From contig JASANG010001247.1 in the NCBI GenBank assembly GCA_030248215.1, forward strand, positions 186,001 through 250,000: a stretch of 64,000 nt of DNA, given 5' to 3'. Position 1 is the stretch's first letter; each line of letters starts with the position of its first letter. The notes beneath the pieces were generated by a model. It searched no databases and had not been told where the DNA came from. It saw only the letters and a program-made list of their open reading frames with translations. Shown piece by piece: positions 42,792-54,632 of this stretch. The position numbers and the translations under genes were made by a program. Source of the stretch: Enoplolaimus lenunculus (Eukaryota; Nematoda; Enoplea; Enoplida; Thoracostomopsidae).

Positions 42792-43228
42792 TTGTAGTTA
42801 CACCAATAAGAGGGAAGATATAAGAGAGGGGGTCCCCATTTCGAATCTGAATCAATAGGAGTCCGGATCCCTAATAATAGTCCGTAAGCGGATAGTGTCC
42901 CTAAACCCTAATTAGAGTCCATAAATGTCAATTATCCCTAATTGTAGCGCACAAATGACTCCAGGATCAAATCAAGTTGAGTTCGAAACTGTAAAGCATA
43001 CTTAAGTTTGGAAAATAAATTCCAATGTATAACATTGCATAGTCGCTCAAGCTTTTGATACAAGACAAACATTGAATTCAACGGATAATTTCAGTACCGG
43101 ATATATCAGTAACGAAGGGTGGAGGATCGTAGGTTAAAAATGAATAACAGTCCGCAACCGACTAACAGGGCGGTACCCTCTAGAGAGACCAAATAAATAT
43201 CAGCCCCCCTCTATTCGGGTTACTACAG
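42792..43228 (+). mobile_element. MITE-A copy 4
   Basis: 437 bp, TTGTAGTTACACCAATAAGAG to CTCTATTCGGGTTACTACAG, with TA after the right end. The interior (GGTCCCCATTTCGAATC, GAGTCCATAAATGTCAATTA) matches the other copies. Confidence 0.85.
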
Positions 43229-46200
43229 TATTTTATTAAATTTAAAATCGCCTGTAGAGCCCAGCATTATAAAATTACACGAGAGCCTTTGCGGACCAAC
43301 CTAACGAAGCTTTTATCTTTTGTGGATCATTTGCTCTTTGATCTACCGCGGGGTTCCCTAGATGTAGCATCGGTTCTGCTAGTTTCCTACTATTAACTAC
43401 GGCGACTAAAAGTTGCAGACATTGTGAACAACTACGCGTGAATTGCACAAATTAATTAGTCGCTTTTCGAGTGTGTATTAGCGAATAAAAATAGTTAATA
43501 AAAAGCGGATGCATTTTGAAGTCGCTTAGCGCAACTTAGGAAACAAATTTGAACTAAATAACCTCGCGCTAATCTGCTCTTAAACTTTGTGAACAGCTTG
43601 AGTTATAAAACAATAAATAATACAATGTTAGAACGACTAAAAGATTAATTAAGGCAGCCCTTATATGCAGAACAAACGGTAATGTAGAAATAGTGAAAAC
43701 TATAATATTTGAGAGATGTTTGTTCTGCCAGGATAAATTAAACTATTCAGCCGGGTTTGCGCAATGCTCTAAAGTTAGCGACTGCACAGCAATCTGTATG
43801 CAAATTTTCTTTTCATAAAATAATCACGTTTCCGTTCTAGGAAAAAATTTTAATCAAAGTAATGCTGGCAAGTTGCCCAAAATACGTATTTTTCACATTC
43901 CACTTTTAATTATATAGATATCCAAGAATTTGCGACGTTTTCTAAAAATATATAGAAAAATAACCGATGTAACAGTACCTTATATTTTTAAGTTATGCAT
44001 GAATTTTGTTGTTTTTGCTTCAGATGGAACCTTTGCAACATACCTGCGTTAAAAACTGTATAATATTTATGTGATTAACAATTATCTCTGTAAATTAACA
44101 TAACACAATTTTTGGAATTTTCATAATGAAAACGGAAACAAAGATCGATTTTTGCACAAAACACGACTGAACCTACTATTATATCCTGATCGCAGGCGGT
44201 ACGCGAGATGTTCTAAATAAATCAAACCTGCCATTTCAATAGAGCGATCGAAATCTACTAATATTAAATCGGTTGTAAAACCCGGGTCACTTTTTAAAAC
44301 GCCAATGATAATGTTCAAATGTCACAAAATTTTCCCGATTTCCAATACCAGGACGAAAGCCAATATTTTTTTAATATATTTTTCTAAGTTTACTCTAAAC
44401 TGACTATGACAATATACTCAAGTATCAATCGGAGTACAAGTTACTAATTCAACAATTTTTGAAAACCTGCTAATTATTGATTCAAAAATATTTGTGTGAT
44501 GCAAAAATTTATATGAAACATTTCAGCCGAAGGTGTTGGGTACTTATTTCTATTGTGTCGATTCGTTTGAAGAATTGGATAATTTTTTTATGAAATAACA
44601 TAAAAATACAGACAGAAAACAGATATTACAAAAGTATATAGCTTATAATTTCATAAACCCTTTCATCTTTTTATGAAATTGATTGAAACGAAGAAATTTT
44701 GTTCGTTTTCAGTATTTTCACAACTATGTTTGCAGAGACAAATTTTTAGAGTTCCGAGATCAATACTGCTGATTTTTTCAATCGAACAGTTGCAAGCTGT
44801 AAAGTGTTCAAAGTACGTCGAAAATGAAAACGCTTTTCGAGTAAAATATCGGAAATATCAAACAGATAGTTTTCTCAGAATTTTGCTTGCAATGATTTCA
44901 AATCGGAAAGTATGTTTTGTTTAAACATTGCTTTATCCCAAACATCTCGCTCAGTGGCAAACGTGTCCATTTTTGTTCGTGACATCTTGATAGTGCCTCA
45001 AAATCGGTTTCTAACGTATGCTGCGAACATGCGAAAATTAAAATGTAAATTTGTTGCGCATAAAACCTAATTCGGTTTTCTAACTGTGCTAGTATGAGAG
45101 TCCAGCAATTTCGTTTTATACTGACCAGATGTGACCACTCTGGTATGTTCATTCACCTTTAAGCTAGCCGCATAGCTTCTTGGCAGACCAATTGAAACTG
45201 CCGGCAATATGCTTTGCTGGCAATTGTAAAGCGCAACGAAGAAAATTTTCTATACTGCGGCAAAGAAAACTGAGTTAATAAACTGTAACTTGAACTGTAA
45301 GTTAAACCTTTGACTTAGATTAAGGCTCATGCATTAGACTTAGACCAGGCACAGATGCAAAAATCTCAATGTGCAATTTGCTGCATGTTCTACAACTGGT
45401 GTATGTGTTGTTCAAACCTAAAACTGTGCGAGCGTAGTAACTATCAAGCAGAGATTAATTCATATGTTATCGGTTTGAAATTGAAATTTCAAAATGAAAC
45501 TTTTACACAAATTTTAGTCGAAATGAAATATGGTCAAAATATTCCAAAGTTATTGGCAAAATAAATGACACGTGGGCTCAACCGACCAACCTGGTGGCAT
45601 TTATGGGGTGTTTCACATGGGTAAACGTTTCTGGTTATGGCGAAATATGCTATGTTTAGTGGGGAATGATAGCGGCAAGCCTCATTTCGCAGATAAATGA
45701 TAGTTGTTTTAGTGTGTCTACTGGTTAAAGATAACCTTTTAGCTATAGTTGCTCGTGACGCCCAAAGCAAAATATTGTAAGAATTCGAAGACTTGGTTTA
45801 AGTATTTCTGAAACGGTTAATATAACTCTGTTGGAAGACCAAAGTTAACTTTAAAATACACTGGAAACATAAAAATTAAGTTTTTGAGAAGTTTAAAATC
45901 CAAAATTTGCGTCTCGCATCCAAGGCGTTTCACTCGTGCAAGTTTCGTAAATTTTTAACCATTAGCGAATATATGTATACTTGGAACAAGCCAACATCAC
46001 ATAAATACGATACATTTTAATCGTAATATACCCGCAGTTCAGTATTCGACAGGGAATACCCATGTAGGTCAACATCAAATAATACGAAGCAAAGAAAATC
46101 TTTTATTCTACAATGCCTGCAGCCTGTTTTGAACAGGGTCAGCAGACCCTTAGACACCACCCTGAGTACGAATCCTGTTGTGTACCGATACCAAGATTTG

Positions 46201-47441
46201 AACTTATATATTTCTGAAATCAGGAAATCATTTGTAGTAATTTATAGTTGAATTTAATAGCAAATTTAGCTTGAGCACCGAAATACGATACGACCTTATT
46301 CGGCAAGCTCGCTTTTGATCAAATTGCATGTATTTGTATGCGGGTGAAATTGTTTCATATAATGAAACGGGGGTACATTTCACCACGAACGTTTATCAAT
46401 ACAAATTGAATCTATTAACTCGTATGATTAATTTTATAATTGGTCTGCGAAATGAAACTTCAAGTTCAGGTTGTTAGAAGGCGGCATTGAGAGACTAGTA
46501 CCAGTTGTTGGCAGCACAGAATGTGGAAAAAGTGAATTCTAAACGAAGAATTATAATATTCAGTTTAGAGTTTAACATCAATTGATATGAAGAACCTATT
46601 TCAATCCTAAAAGAAATTTGTAAAGTAGTAAAACAGACACAAAAACTGTGAATGAAATCTTAAGCTGTGACGCCAAAACGTCAAAATTATAGTAAAAATT
46701 TGCGGAATATGATAATTGCCTAACACGTCTTCGAATTCAAATATTGCCACAAACCAAGCAGGTTTCGCGCGCATGAGTATCATAATTTTGCGTCCTTTGC
46801 AAAAATGGACTGACAACACAGGGGGAAATAAGAGATTTTGCGAGCCAAAGAAACAGATTGTAAATACAAATTTTTTTTAATTTACTAGAAAGGTTCAGTT
46901 TCGAAGAATGAAGAATTCCACTGGACAGAACGACGTGTTCTCATCGGCACCTCTCTCACCTTATAATCATGAAATTGTCTCAGTAAACTGCGGCAAAACA
47001 CTAAAAACGCAACAACAATTGCGCGTGCGCGTGTGTGCGATTTCTGGCGTTCAAACGCAGAACACAATAAAAATTAAACAGAAAATGAAAAATGAGAAAT
47101 TTGAATTTTTGACAATTTAATTTTGTCAAAGCAACATTTTAAAATAATTTTTACCCATATCGCGACGTTTGGTTTGTCCTTGAAAGATTTTTATCGTTCA
47201 CGATTAATACAATATTTTAGCATTGCCCGTGTCGCTAATACGTATATATTTTGTCAATATTTGGCTGTTTTGTCTTTTGTTTTACAATAAGAACCACCAC
47301 ATTTTGGTGGTGTCATGAGCATTACTCAAGTTAGAGATAATTTTAGCGGCACACAACACTATATTTTGTTGTGCGAAATATTTAATCCTAAGCATAATAA
47401 TCTTTAGTTTTAGTAGTCATGACGGTGCACTAAACGTCGTA
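43229..47441. other. 4.2 kb without a convincing gene
   Basis: Mostly unique AT-rich DNA. Two minus-strand frames look somewhat coding-like (44121-44318, with SDPGFTTDLILVDFDRSIEM; 44898-45152, with QHTLETDFEALSRCHEQKW), but no splice sites or family tie them together. They could be exons of an unrecognised gene or chance. Confidence 0.35.
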
Positions 47442-47693
47442 CACTGTAAATCCCAGTGAGCTGATTTGAACTCAGAATGAGATGAATCACTCAGTCTGAA
47501 TTAGTACTTTCAGAACTCAGAATTGTGAGTCAATAAAATTCACTCTGATTTAATTATTCAACTTACTCAGAATAAACTGAACTCACAGTGAGAATCAACT
47601 CAACTCTAAGTGAATTAATGTTGACTTTTATTAACTCAGAAATAACCGACTCTCTAGTTGAACTGTTTAATCAATTCGTTGAAATTTACAGTG
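47442..47693. mobile_element. 252-bp inverted-repeat element
   Basis: CACTGTAAATCCCAGTGAG at the left and GAAATTTACAGTG at the right. The inner part is built from AACTCAGAAT/ATTCTGAGTT-like words on both strands. The ends resemble the CACTGCAAA ends of the foldback at 15173. Confidence 0.7.
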
Positions 47694-49160
47694 TAATTGA
47701 TGGGAATTACATTTTGGTGTAGCAATTAATCGAATTCTCATTTTCCTTTCGAAAAATATTGGTGACCGATTATAAATTTGTCTTGGGTCTTTAAAAAATT
47801 CAATCTACTTGAAATAAAACTTATGCTATTTCTCGTTTCTACTTAAATTTGTATTGTAGACACATGATAATTTTTGCTTTATGCTGGGTACCATAGCTAG
47901 CGGAGAGGCTTCCTACAACAAATTTACCGCACCCTGGGAATGTTTCAACATCGCTTGAAAAATGTCTGAAATCCATGCAATGATCATCCTGAAAAAAATT
48001 TTGACAACACAATGAGAGTGGGCCTGTTTCGACACCAAAACCAACTGTAATATGTTCAGAGCTGTACTTTCAAATCATATGGGCCCCCCTAGAAATGATC
48101 AGTGGACATCAATAAATTAGCTGGAGCAGAAAGAAAAGTTAAATTCTAGTTTTTATCCAACTTTGCCAGATGTAAATTTAAAAGTTATAAATACTACATA
48201 GCCTTTTTTTCGTACCAGAAAAAAAACAGCGCTAACAACTTCATTATACTGGCCGGTTGACGTTATAATCAATCTTAAAAATTTAAACTGTTAAAATGAA
48301 TTATGTAAACGCGTGTTACAGAGATTTTTGTCACTACTAAACTGCGTTTTTGTTAGGTTTTCGACTACAAAGAACCCTTGTCTCGGATACGTTGTGTAAG
48401 TATTTGTGTTTTTAGAGCAAAAAAATTACGTAAATTATGTTAACACAAGCTAAAATGTTGTGTTAAGTATAACGTCGCACGTGCAATTTTAGTATATTAA
48501 CACAAAAATCGCCGCACGCGCATCAGCATACCTGGATTTTTAGAGAGGTTATAACCTCATAAAACAAACCGCTAGAGCCCTGTAAATTATTATAACGCCT
48601 GTAAAAGTTCCTTTGATTCTCGCGGTTTCAAAAATTTCGGGAGATATTTCACCTGCCTATTTTTTCCCTTGCTTACGACCCTGACCAGGCGACAGCGTAT
48701 TTGAGTAAATTTCATTTTTGCAAATTTAATTAATCCCAACAAAAATAACAATAATTTTGTTGCCTTTAAGAATTTAAATATTAACGGTATAACTAAGACT
48801 ATTCAGTAGTGAGCCAAAATTAAGGGATTATTACGGTGGTAATCTGTAGCCGACCCTGATTATTATTTCCTGTTTCGCTAATACGTGTCCTAAATGCATA
48901 GAAAAACGGAAATATTGGTTTCTGAAGTTTTGTATACTGTGGTTGTTTCTTCTGTACAAGATAATTTTATAAACAGCACCTTCAGAAATGTTATAGCTAA
49001 ACACTTAAAAATGCATATAAATTACTTATAGATGTATTTGGGACTGAAATATTTCCTAACGTTTTAACTTCATTTGTTTTGGATCGGCTATATTTCGATA
49101 TGTGTTTCATGGTTGAAGATTAATTTTAAACAACAACTATTAACCTGCAACAAAAACTAG
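47694..49160. other. no gene seen
   Basis: AT-rich DNA with no convincing exon or terminal-repeat element. Confidence 0.4.
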
Positions 49161-49379
49161 GCCCATATTCACAAATGTGTACAGCAACTATCATCAGTTA
49201 TTAATAGGTTTTCAAACTCACAAACTACTGCAGTTGTTGAACTTAAAATTAGTACCGAGAAATAAAGCTAATCATACTCGAAAAATGTGTTCATTTTTAA
49301 ACTCAGCATTAATTGGTTTCAAAGTTACAAGACCTATCACCAACTGGCGATGGATGCTACACACAATTGAGAATACAGG
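49161..49379. mobile_element. family-G MITE
   Basis: About 219 bp: GCCCATATTCACAAATGTG at the left, CAATTGAGAATACAGG at the right, with ATCATCAGTT/CCAACTGGCGAT inner arms. Same layout as 16962-17177. The 107-codon frame that crosses it is an artefact. Confidence 0.7.
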
Positions 49380-49677
49380 TCTTTGTAAAGAAACCAAAAT
49401 CCTTCATCTCATAACTTCACCACCCGATAAATGTTGTAATCTGAACCTTTTAAATGAGCTGATGCATAATTTAAATGTTGTATGCCAAATTTATACATGA
49501 TGTCAGTTTTATAAAAATGCAATAAACCTAAATTTTGCATGTAAACCAGATTTCAATAGACAGAGCAGATGTTGAGACAAACAGGCGTATAACATGAGAG
49601 CGTGAGAGATTTTATTGCTCAAAAAATAATGTTTGATTAAGTAAAGTAGTTGACGCAGGATCAGCCGGGATTCTTTA

Positions 49678-50065
49678 GGCCCGTACCAACTTGAATTCCA
49701 GAGTAAAACCGGACGTCTGCTTTCAGCTCCCGCGCTGGCAGAAAATCGAGTTCCGGCTCCGGCTTTCTGCCGGAGGTTCCAGCAATTTCGGTACTGAAAC
49801 TTTAGCGCAGTTTTACAAAGCTTATTTATTTGCCGGGTTTTGTTTTAACTTTTGGCACAATTTTGAGAAAAGAATTGCCGAGATTTCGGAAAAAATTAAG
49901 CGTAAAACAACTTAACAACCCGTTGCAGATATTTGCTAAAATTAATAAATTAAACATCATTCTAACTATCTAATTTCACCTCAACTACTGCTCCGGTTCC
50001 GGTTCCGGCAAGTTTTGTTGAATTCCAGCTCTGCTGCGGTTCGAGTGTTTTTCACCTTCGGTTGC
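49678..50065. mobile_element. repeat element rich in TCCGGTTCCGG words
   Basis: The left side has GAGTTCCGGCTCCGGCTTTC; the right side CTGCTCCGGTTCCGGTTCCG and ends near TTCGGTTGCACCC. Subterminal GGAACCGG repeats resemble MITE-C, suggesting a related hAT-like family. Exact ends are unsure. Confidence 0.45.
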
Positions 50066-52058
50066 ACCCAGTTGCATACCCATCCTAATTTTGAAGCGAT
50101 GCCCATAAACGAATTGCTTAAATAGAAGTATATTGCATATCACAAATATGTAACAGTAGACGTAGAACAGTTTTGACTTTAAACCGAAGAACCATATTTG
50201 ATTTGATATATTTTCTACTCCGTACTCACGTTTGTGTCAAAGCATAATCCTTTAAACCTCTGGCTTCGCTCAAAGTTATGTAAAAGAAGTTTAATACAGT
50301 AAGTTTAAAATGTGGTCTTGTCAAAATATGTGATTATGTTGAATAAGTGGTTCTTTTTTCAAGCCATATTTGGTTCCTTTCGCATTCGAGGTATACTTTG
50401 AACCAGGCTTGCAGCCATTTGGCAAATTTCAAACAAAACAAAAAGTTTTGAAGATAGAACTTATGCATCGTTTACTTTAATTCGTGTACGCAATGTTGGA
50501 ATTCATACGTTTGCAAACATACGAAAAATGTTAATCAGCAAGCGTCTATTGCCGTAGAGAACTTCCGAAATCAGCAACCGTCTATTGGCGCACAGAAATT
50601 CCACATTGCATACACAGATTAAAGTAGACGATGCATTAAATTAAAATGTTCACGCTTTCGTCCAGCACATACTTTTATAATTAGCAGAGGCCACCTGTAT
50701 CTTCTATCGCAACGCGTTTGTTGTGGTGTGCTACTGCGTTTCTCAGTGAGATTCGTAAAAATTAAGATTTCTCAAGACACGGTTCAGAGTTTCCTAAACG
50801 TTTTAATTTTAGATGAGCAGAGGATATCCGGATATAAGAAAATACATGGATATGTAAATATCCGAAAGGAAACACATTCGGATGCTTGGAATTGTATTTG
50901 TGCAACAAAGTTTACACCTTAAGTTTATCTTTTCATTGATGCCGATCCTTTAGTTGTGAACCAAATTGTTACCAAAAGCGTCACCAGAAGCTCAGTCGGG
51001 CTCTGAAATGATTTCTAAGCGTTTGGCACAAATTTTAAAACTTTGACAACTACTGGTCCACTGATTGCAATTAAAGTCAAAATATAAACTACAAGATATT
51101 TATGTTTGGAAATGGAAATAAATCGCTGCAAATCAACATACTACAGCACTAACACCAAAGTTAATAATTAGCATGTACCGGAATCTTCGCCTGGACGCAC
51201 CTCTGTTTGACGATCAACAAGTGATTAATATTGAATAGATGAAAAATTTTAAAATTTTCTCAATAATGCAGCACTAGTTTGCTGATTGGCGTGTATACGA
51301 CAGAAGGTAGTGGAACCTGAAAGTGTCTTCTCTCGAAATATACATATATAAAATTGCAAAGTCCTGCAGTTCTCTCCATCTGCCGCATTTTCTCCAGCAT
51401 TTTGACCAATTTTCCGCTCCAAAGTATTAAACACATCAAAGCAATCACCGGATTAGTACCCGTACCCAGTAGGGAGCTCTTGCTCGCGCTCTCGTGGAGT
51501 CACTTGGACTGTTCCTACGAATATCATTCGTGATTGGACAGCCTTAAAGCCTTCAAAACTCGCCCATGGACTCGTGGGATTTATGAAGGCCAGTTACGAT
51601 GTATCATAGACTTTGTGCAGTATGACAACTAGAAATTATTAGTAGAGAAGAAAAAAGATTTATAGGGTACCGAATATTGTCTCGTAACGTATAACTTTGG
51701 GTGATGTAAAAAAAGTTCGGGCTAGGGGAACGAAGATGTCCGTAAGAGGGACTGCGGTTCACCTCGCACTCCGCAGCTGCGGCGGCCCACACTGCATGAC
51801 CCGGTCACAATTGGATGTTAAAATCAGTTCGGAGTCGCCTCGTACAGTATATTCGGCACTTTTTTCGCAGCTGATTGTTTTTTGGCTCCATTGCAAGCAG
51901 CGGCCATATTGGTGTTTATACCATAACATTGGCAAATCGTTAACAATGATTTAATAACGTAATACTAAAACTGGGAAAAAATCAGTTCGCATTGGTCCGG
52001 CGTGGCATACTTGCCTGGCTTTTGGAACACCAATGATTCTGTAACCGTCTCATACGGC
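50066..52058. other. no gene seen
   Basis: AT-rich intergenic DNA. A GC-richer block at about 51440-51850 has open frames on both strands but no recognisable protein. Confidence 0.4.
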
Positions 52059-53390
52059 TTATAATTGGATCGTAAAATCAGAAGGGTCTTCGTTCACAAT
52101 TGATTCCTTTTTGGTTTGCTCCGTGGCCAATTTTAAGTTTTTAATAACAGCATCGTTACCTGCTGTCTCAAACGGCGTAGTCCCAAGTGATAGCTGCCCG
52201 GTATCGTTTGAAATGCTGCTTTTGAGTTGAGTCCAATTCGAAGTTAAATCTAACAGTTGAACTGGGGAAGCTGGATTGAGTTGAGCTGAGTGTGAATTTA
52301 GATTTGATTTAACGATGCTTTGTTGAGTTGAGCTCAATTGAGTTGAATCAGATGAATTCTTGTCGGTTTTTAGATAATGCTCCGGTTGAGTTGGACGACG
52401 AATTAAGTTGAGTTGAGATTGAGTTGTTTTTGAATCGAGTTGATTCAATGAAGCAGTTGAATTGCTTCCTTGAACTATCAATGCTGAGTTGAGTCGAGCT
52501 GAAGGTGAATTTGAATTAGTTTGAACGACGTTTTGATGACTTGAGTTTGTTTGCGATGGATCAAATGAGCTCATGTCGGTTTTTAAATTTTGCTCCAGTT
52601 GAGGTGAACGAAAAGTTGACTTGAGTTGGGTTTGATTTAAATTCGACTCAAGTTGATTCAATAGATCAGTTAAATCTCTCCTTTCATCTGGTGGCGTTGC
52701 GTTGGGTTGAGCTGAAGGTGAATTTATATTTTGAGGATAGAGCGAATTTGAATTTGATTGTACAGCGTTCTGTTCAGTTGAATTCATTCCCGTTGAACCA
52801 AATGAGTTAATTTCGGTTTTTGATGAGTTCTGGCCAAGTTGGGTTGGACGAGTTATTGAGTTGAGTAAAGTCGCAGGTTGAGTTGTGTTGTGTTGAATTT
52901 TAGCCGGTATTTGATTTGAACCAATCTCATTAACCTGTTTCAAGCAGCACTGATTGGTTATGGAGCCTGTTGCCAGGTTTGATTGAGATTCGTTAAGTAT
53001 TTTCTCGTTGGATGAATGAGTTGTTTCGTCTAATGCCCGTTGATTTGGAAGATTTTCGTTTTTGCACGGCGGCGGTTTCCAATACGGCATACAAAGTGTG
53101 CTGGGTCGCAGTTGAGTTGAATGAAATAAGCATACTTGACTCGGGTACGCTGGATCGAGTTGAGTTGAAATTGTAGAGCAAGATGTTGATGAAAACGAAA
53201 GTTTACCATTGAGATTATATTTTTCTTGTTGCTGTTGTTGCTGTTTTTGCTTCGATTGCGATTGGTTTTGCTTCAAAGTTGCACGCCGCCGTCGACGATA
53301 GCAGTCGTAGAAACATGCGATTGCAAGCAAAACAGTTACAATCGATAGAACCATTGCAGGAAATGCAGTTGTTTTGACGTCAAGTGACAT
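52059..53390 (-). CDS. single-pass membrane protein with repetitive Ser/Asn/Gln-rich tail
   Basis: A single open frame of 443 codons from an ATG at 53390. Residues 1-8 are polar, 9-28 form a hydrophobic helix (FPAMVLSIVTVLLAIACFY), then DCYRRRRR, so the N-terminus is probably outside and the tail inside (signal-anchor type). A Gln/Lys-rich stretch (residues 41-56) and a Cys-containing part (PSTLCMPYWKPPPC) follow. Residues 181-391 form three diverged tandem repeats of 80, 71 and 60 residues, each with RPTQLxQ or RSPQLEQ, an SxQNxVxxNxNS core and a TQLKS or SQLNL end. Upstream DNA is T-rich with no AG close to the ATG, so an unspliced start is likely. No family is recognised. Confidence 0.75.
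   Translation of the reverse strand: MSLDVKTTAFPAMVLSIVTVLLAIACFYDCYRRRRRATLKQNQSQSKQKQQQQQQEKYNLNGKLSFSSTSCSTISTQLDPAYPSQVCLFHSTQLRPSTLCMPYWKPPPCKNENLPNQRALDETTHSSNEKILNESQSNLATGSITNQCCLKQVNEIGSNQIPAKIQHNTTQPATLLNSITRPTQLGQNSSKTEINSFGSTGMNSTEQNAVQSNSNSLYPQNINSPSAQPNATPPDERRDLTDLLNQLESNLNQTQLKSTFRSPQLEQNLKTDMSSFDPSQTNSSHQNVVQTNSNSPSARLNSALIVQGSNSTASLNQLDSKTTQSQLNLIRRPTQPEHYLKTDKNSSDSTQLSSTQQSIVKSNLNSHSAQLNPASPVQLLDLTSNWTQLKSSISNDTGQLSLGTTPFETAGNDAVIKNLKLATEQTKKESIVNEDPSDFTIQL
52218..52850 (-). repeat. three coding tandem repeats
   Basis: These correspond to residues 181-260, 261-331 and 332-391 of the membrane protein. At DNA level the plus strand is marked by recurring TTGAGTTGAGT words. 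Confidence 0.75.
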
Positions 53391-54131
53391 ATTAAGAGTT
53401 GTAAAATAAAACAAAAAAAAAAGATTTTTGAAAACTTTAATTTGAAAGTAAAAATTTGTAAAATTTGAAAAAAATTGACACCGTTCGATCGCTTGATTAT
53501 TGAGCGAAAAAATGTTCGAAACGACCCGTATCCACTAAATGTAAATATAAGTAGTAATTAATTAATATTTTATATAATATTAAAATATTCTAAAATTCAA
53601 TTGAACGTGAACCAAATACCTTCAGGTTCAGATGTTTACAGTTTACATATATGTTTTAAAACTCTATAATTGGAAAATACTCAGAAAGATTGTATAGAAA
53701 AAGGGGCCTTTATATTGTAACCTAATTTTCTTTCCATTGCTGCAGGAATCCATCAGTTCAGTTTACGAGCCTTGCTGTTTTAATATTGTATTTATATTGG
53801 TTATTAACATAGGGACGTGGTCTATACAGAATAGACACATCTTTTACCGGCATCTAAAATTGAATAAAACAGCGTGTAAAAGCAGTTAGAATGATTTTTA
53901 GTCCAGGAGCCGATTGTATCAATGAGTCTACAAGCCATCATAATCATGACAGACGATAGCAAACAAAAAATTCGTATTCCAACAACGTTTCGTTTACTAG
54001 GAATTGTAAAAATTTAGATAATGCGTTAGTTCAAAAATTTAAATCATCATATTATTTTAAAAGTTGTTCTGTTTGTACAAAAAAGTAGATTGTACCAGTA
54101 TAGGTAGGGTTTTCACAAATCTACTCAAATA
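53391..54131. other. no gene seen
   Basis: Upstream region of the minus-strand membrane protein gene, very AT-rich with long T runs. No exon of that gene was recognised here. Confidence 0.45.
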
Positions 54132-54565
54132 CTGTAGTGATTCAAATAAGAGGGAGAAATGAGAGGGTGTCCCCATTTTGAACGCCAAACAATAGAAGTC
54201 CATATCCTTAATAGGAGTCCGTAAGCGGATTGAGTCCCTAAACCCTAATTAGAATCTATAAATGTTAAATGCTCCTAATTGTTGTGCATAAATAACTCCA
54301 GGGTCACATAAAGTTGAGTTTACAACTTTACAGCATGTATAAGTTTTGAAAGTACGTTTCTAAGTATAACCTTGCATTATCGCATAAAGGTTTTAATATA
54401 AGACAAATAAACGTTTAATTCAATGGATAATTGTAGTACCGGATAAATCAGTAACGAAGGGTGGCGGAGCGTGGGATAAAATAAATAACAATCCATAACC
54501 AAATAACAGGGGTACAATCTGGAGAGGCCAAATAAATATCAGTATCTTGTTTTATTCGGGTCACT

Positions 54566-54566
<1 letters not shown>
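54132..54566 (+). mobile_element. MITE-A copy 5
   Basis: CTGTAGTGATTCAAATAAGAG after a TA target at the left. The right end (TTTTATTCGGGTCACT) stops short where a TAA microsatellite begins. Confidence 0.85.
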
Positions 54567-54607
<41 letters not shown>

Positions 54608-54632
54608 TATTATTATTATTATTATTATTATA
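54565..54632. repeat. (TAA)n(TTA)n palindromic microsatellite
   Basis: About eleven TAA units followed directly by about ten TTA units, a perfect inverted pair, starting exactly at the eroded end of MITE-A copy 5. Confidence 0.95.

Noticed and set aside
49177-49500. 107-codon plus-strand frame
   Set aside because: Runs through the family-G MITE; no domain.
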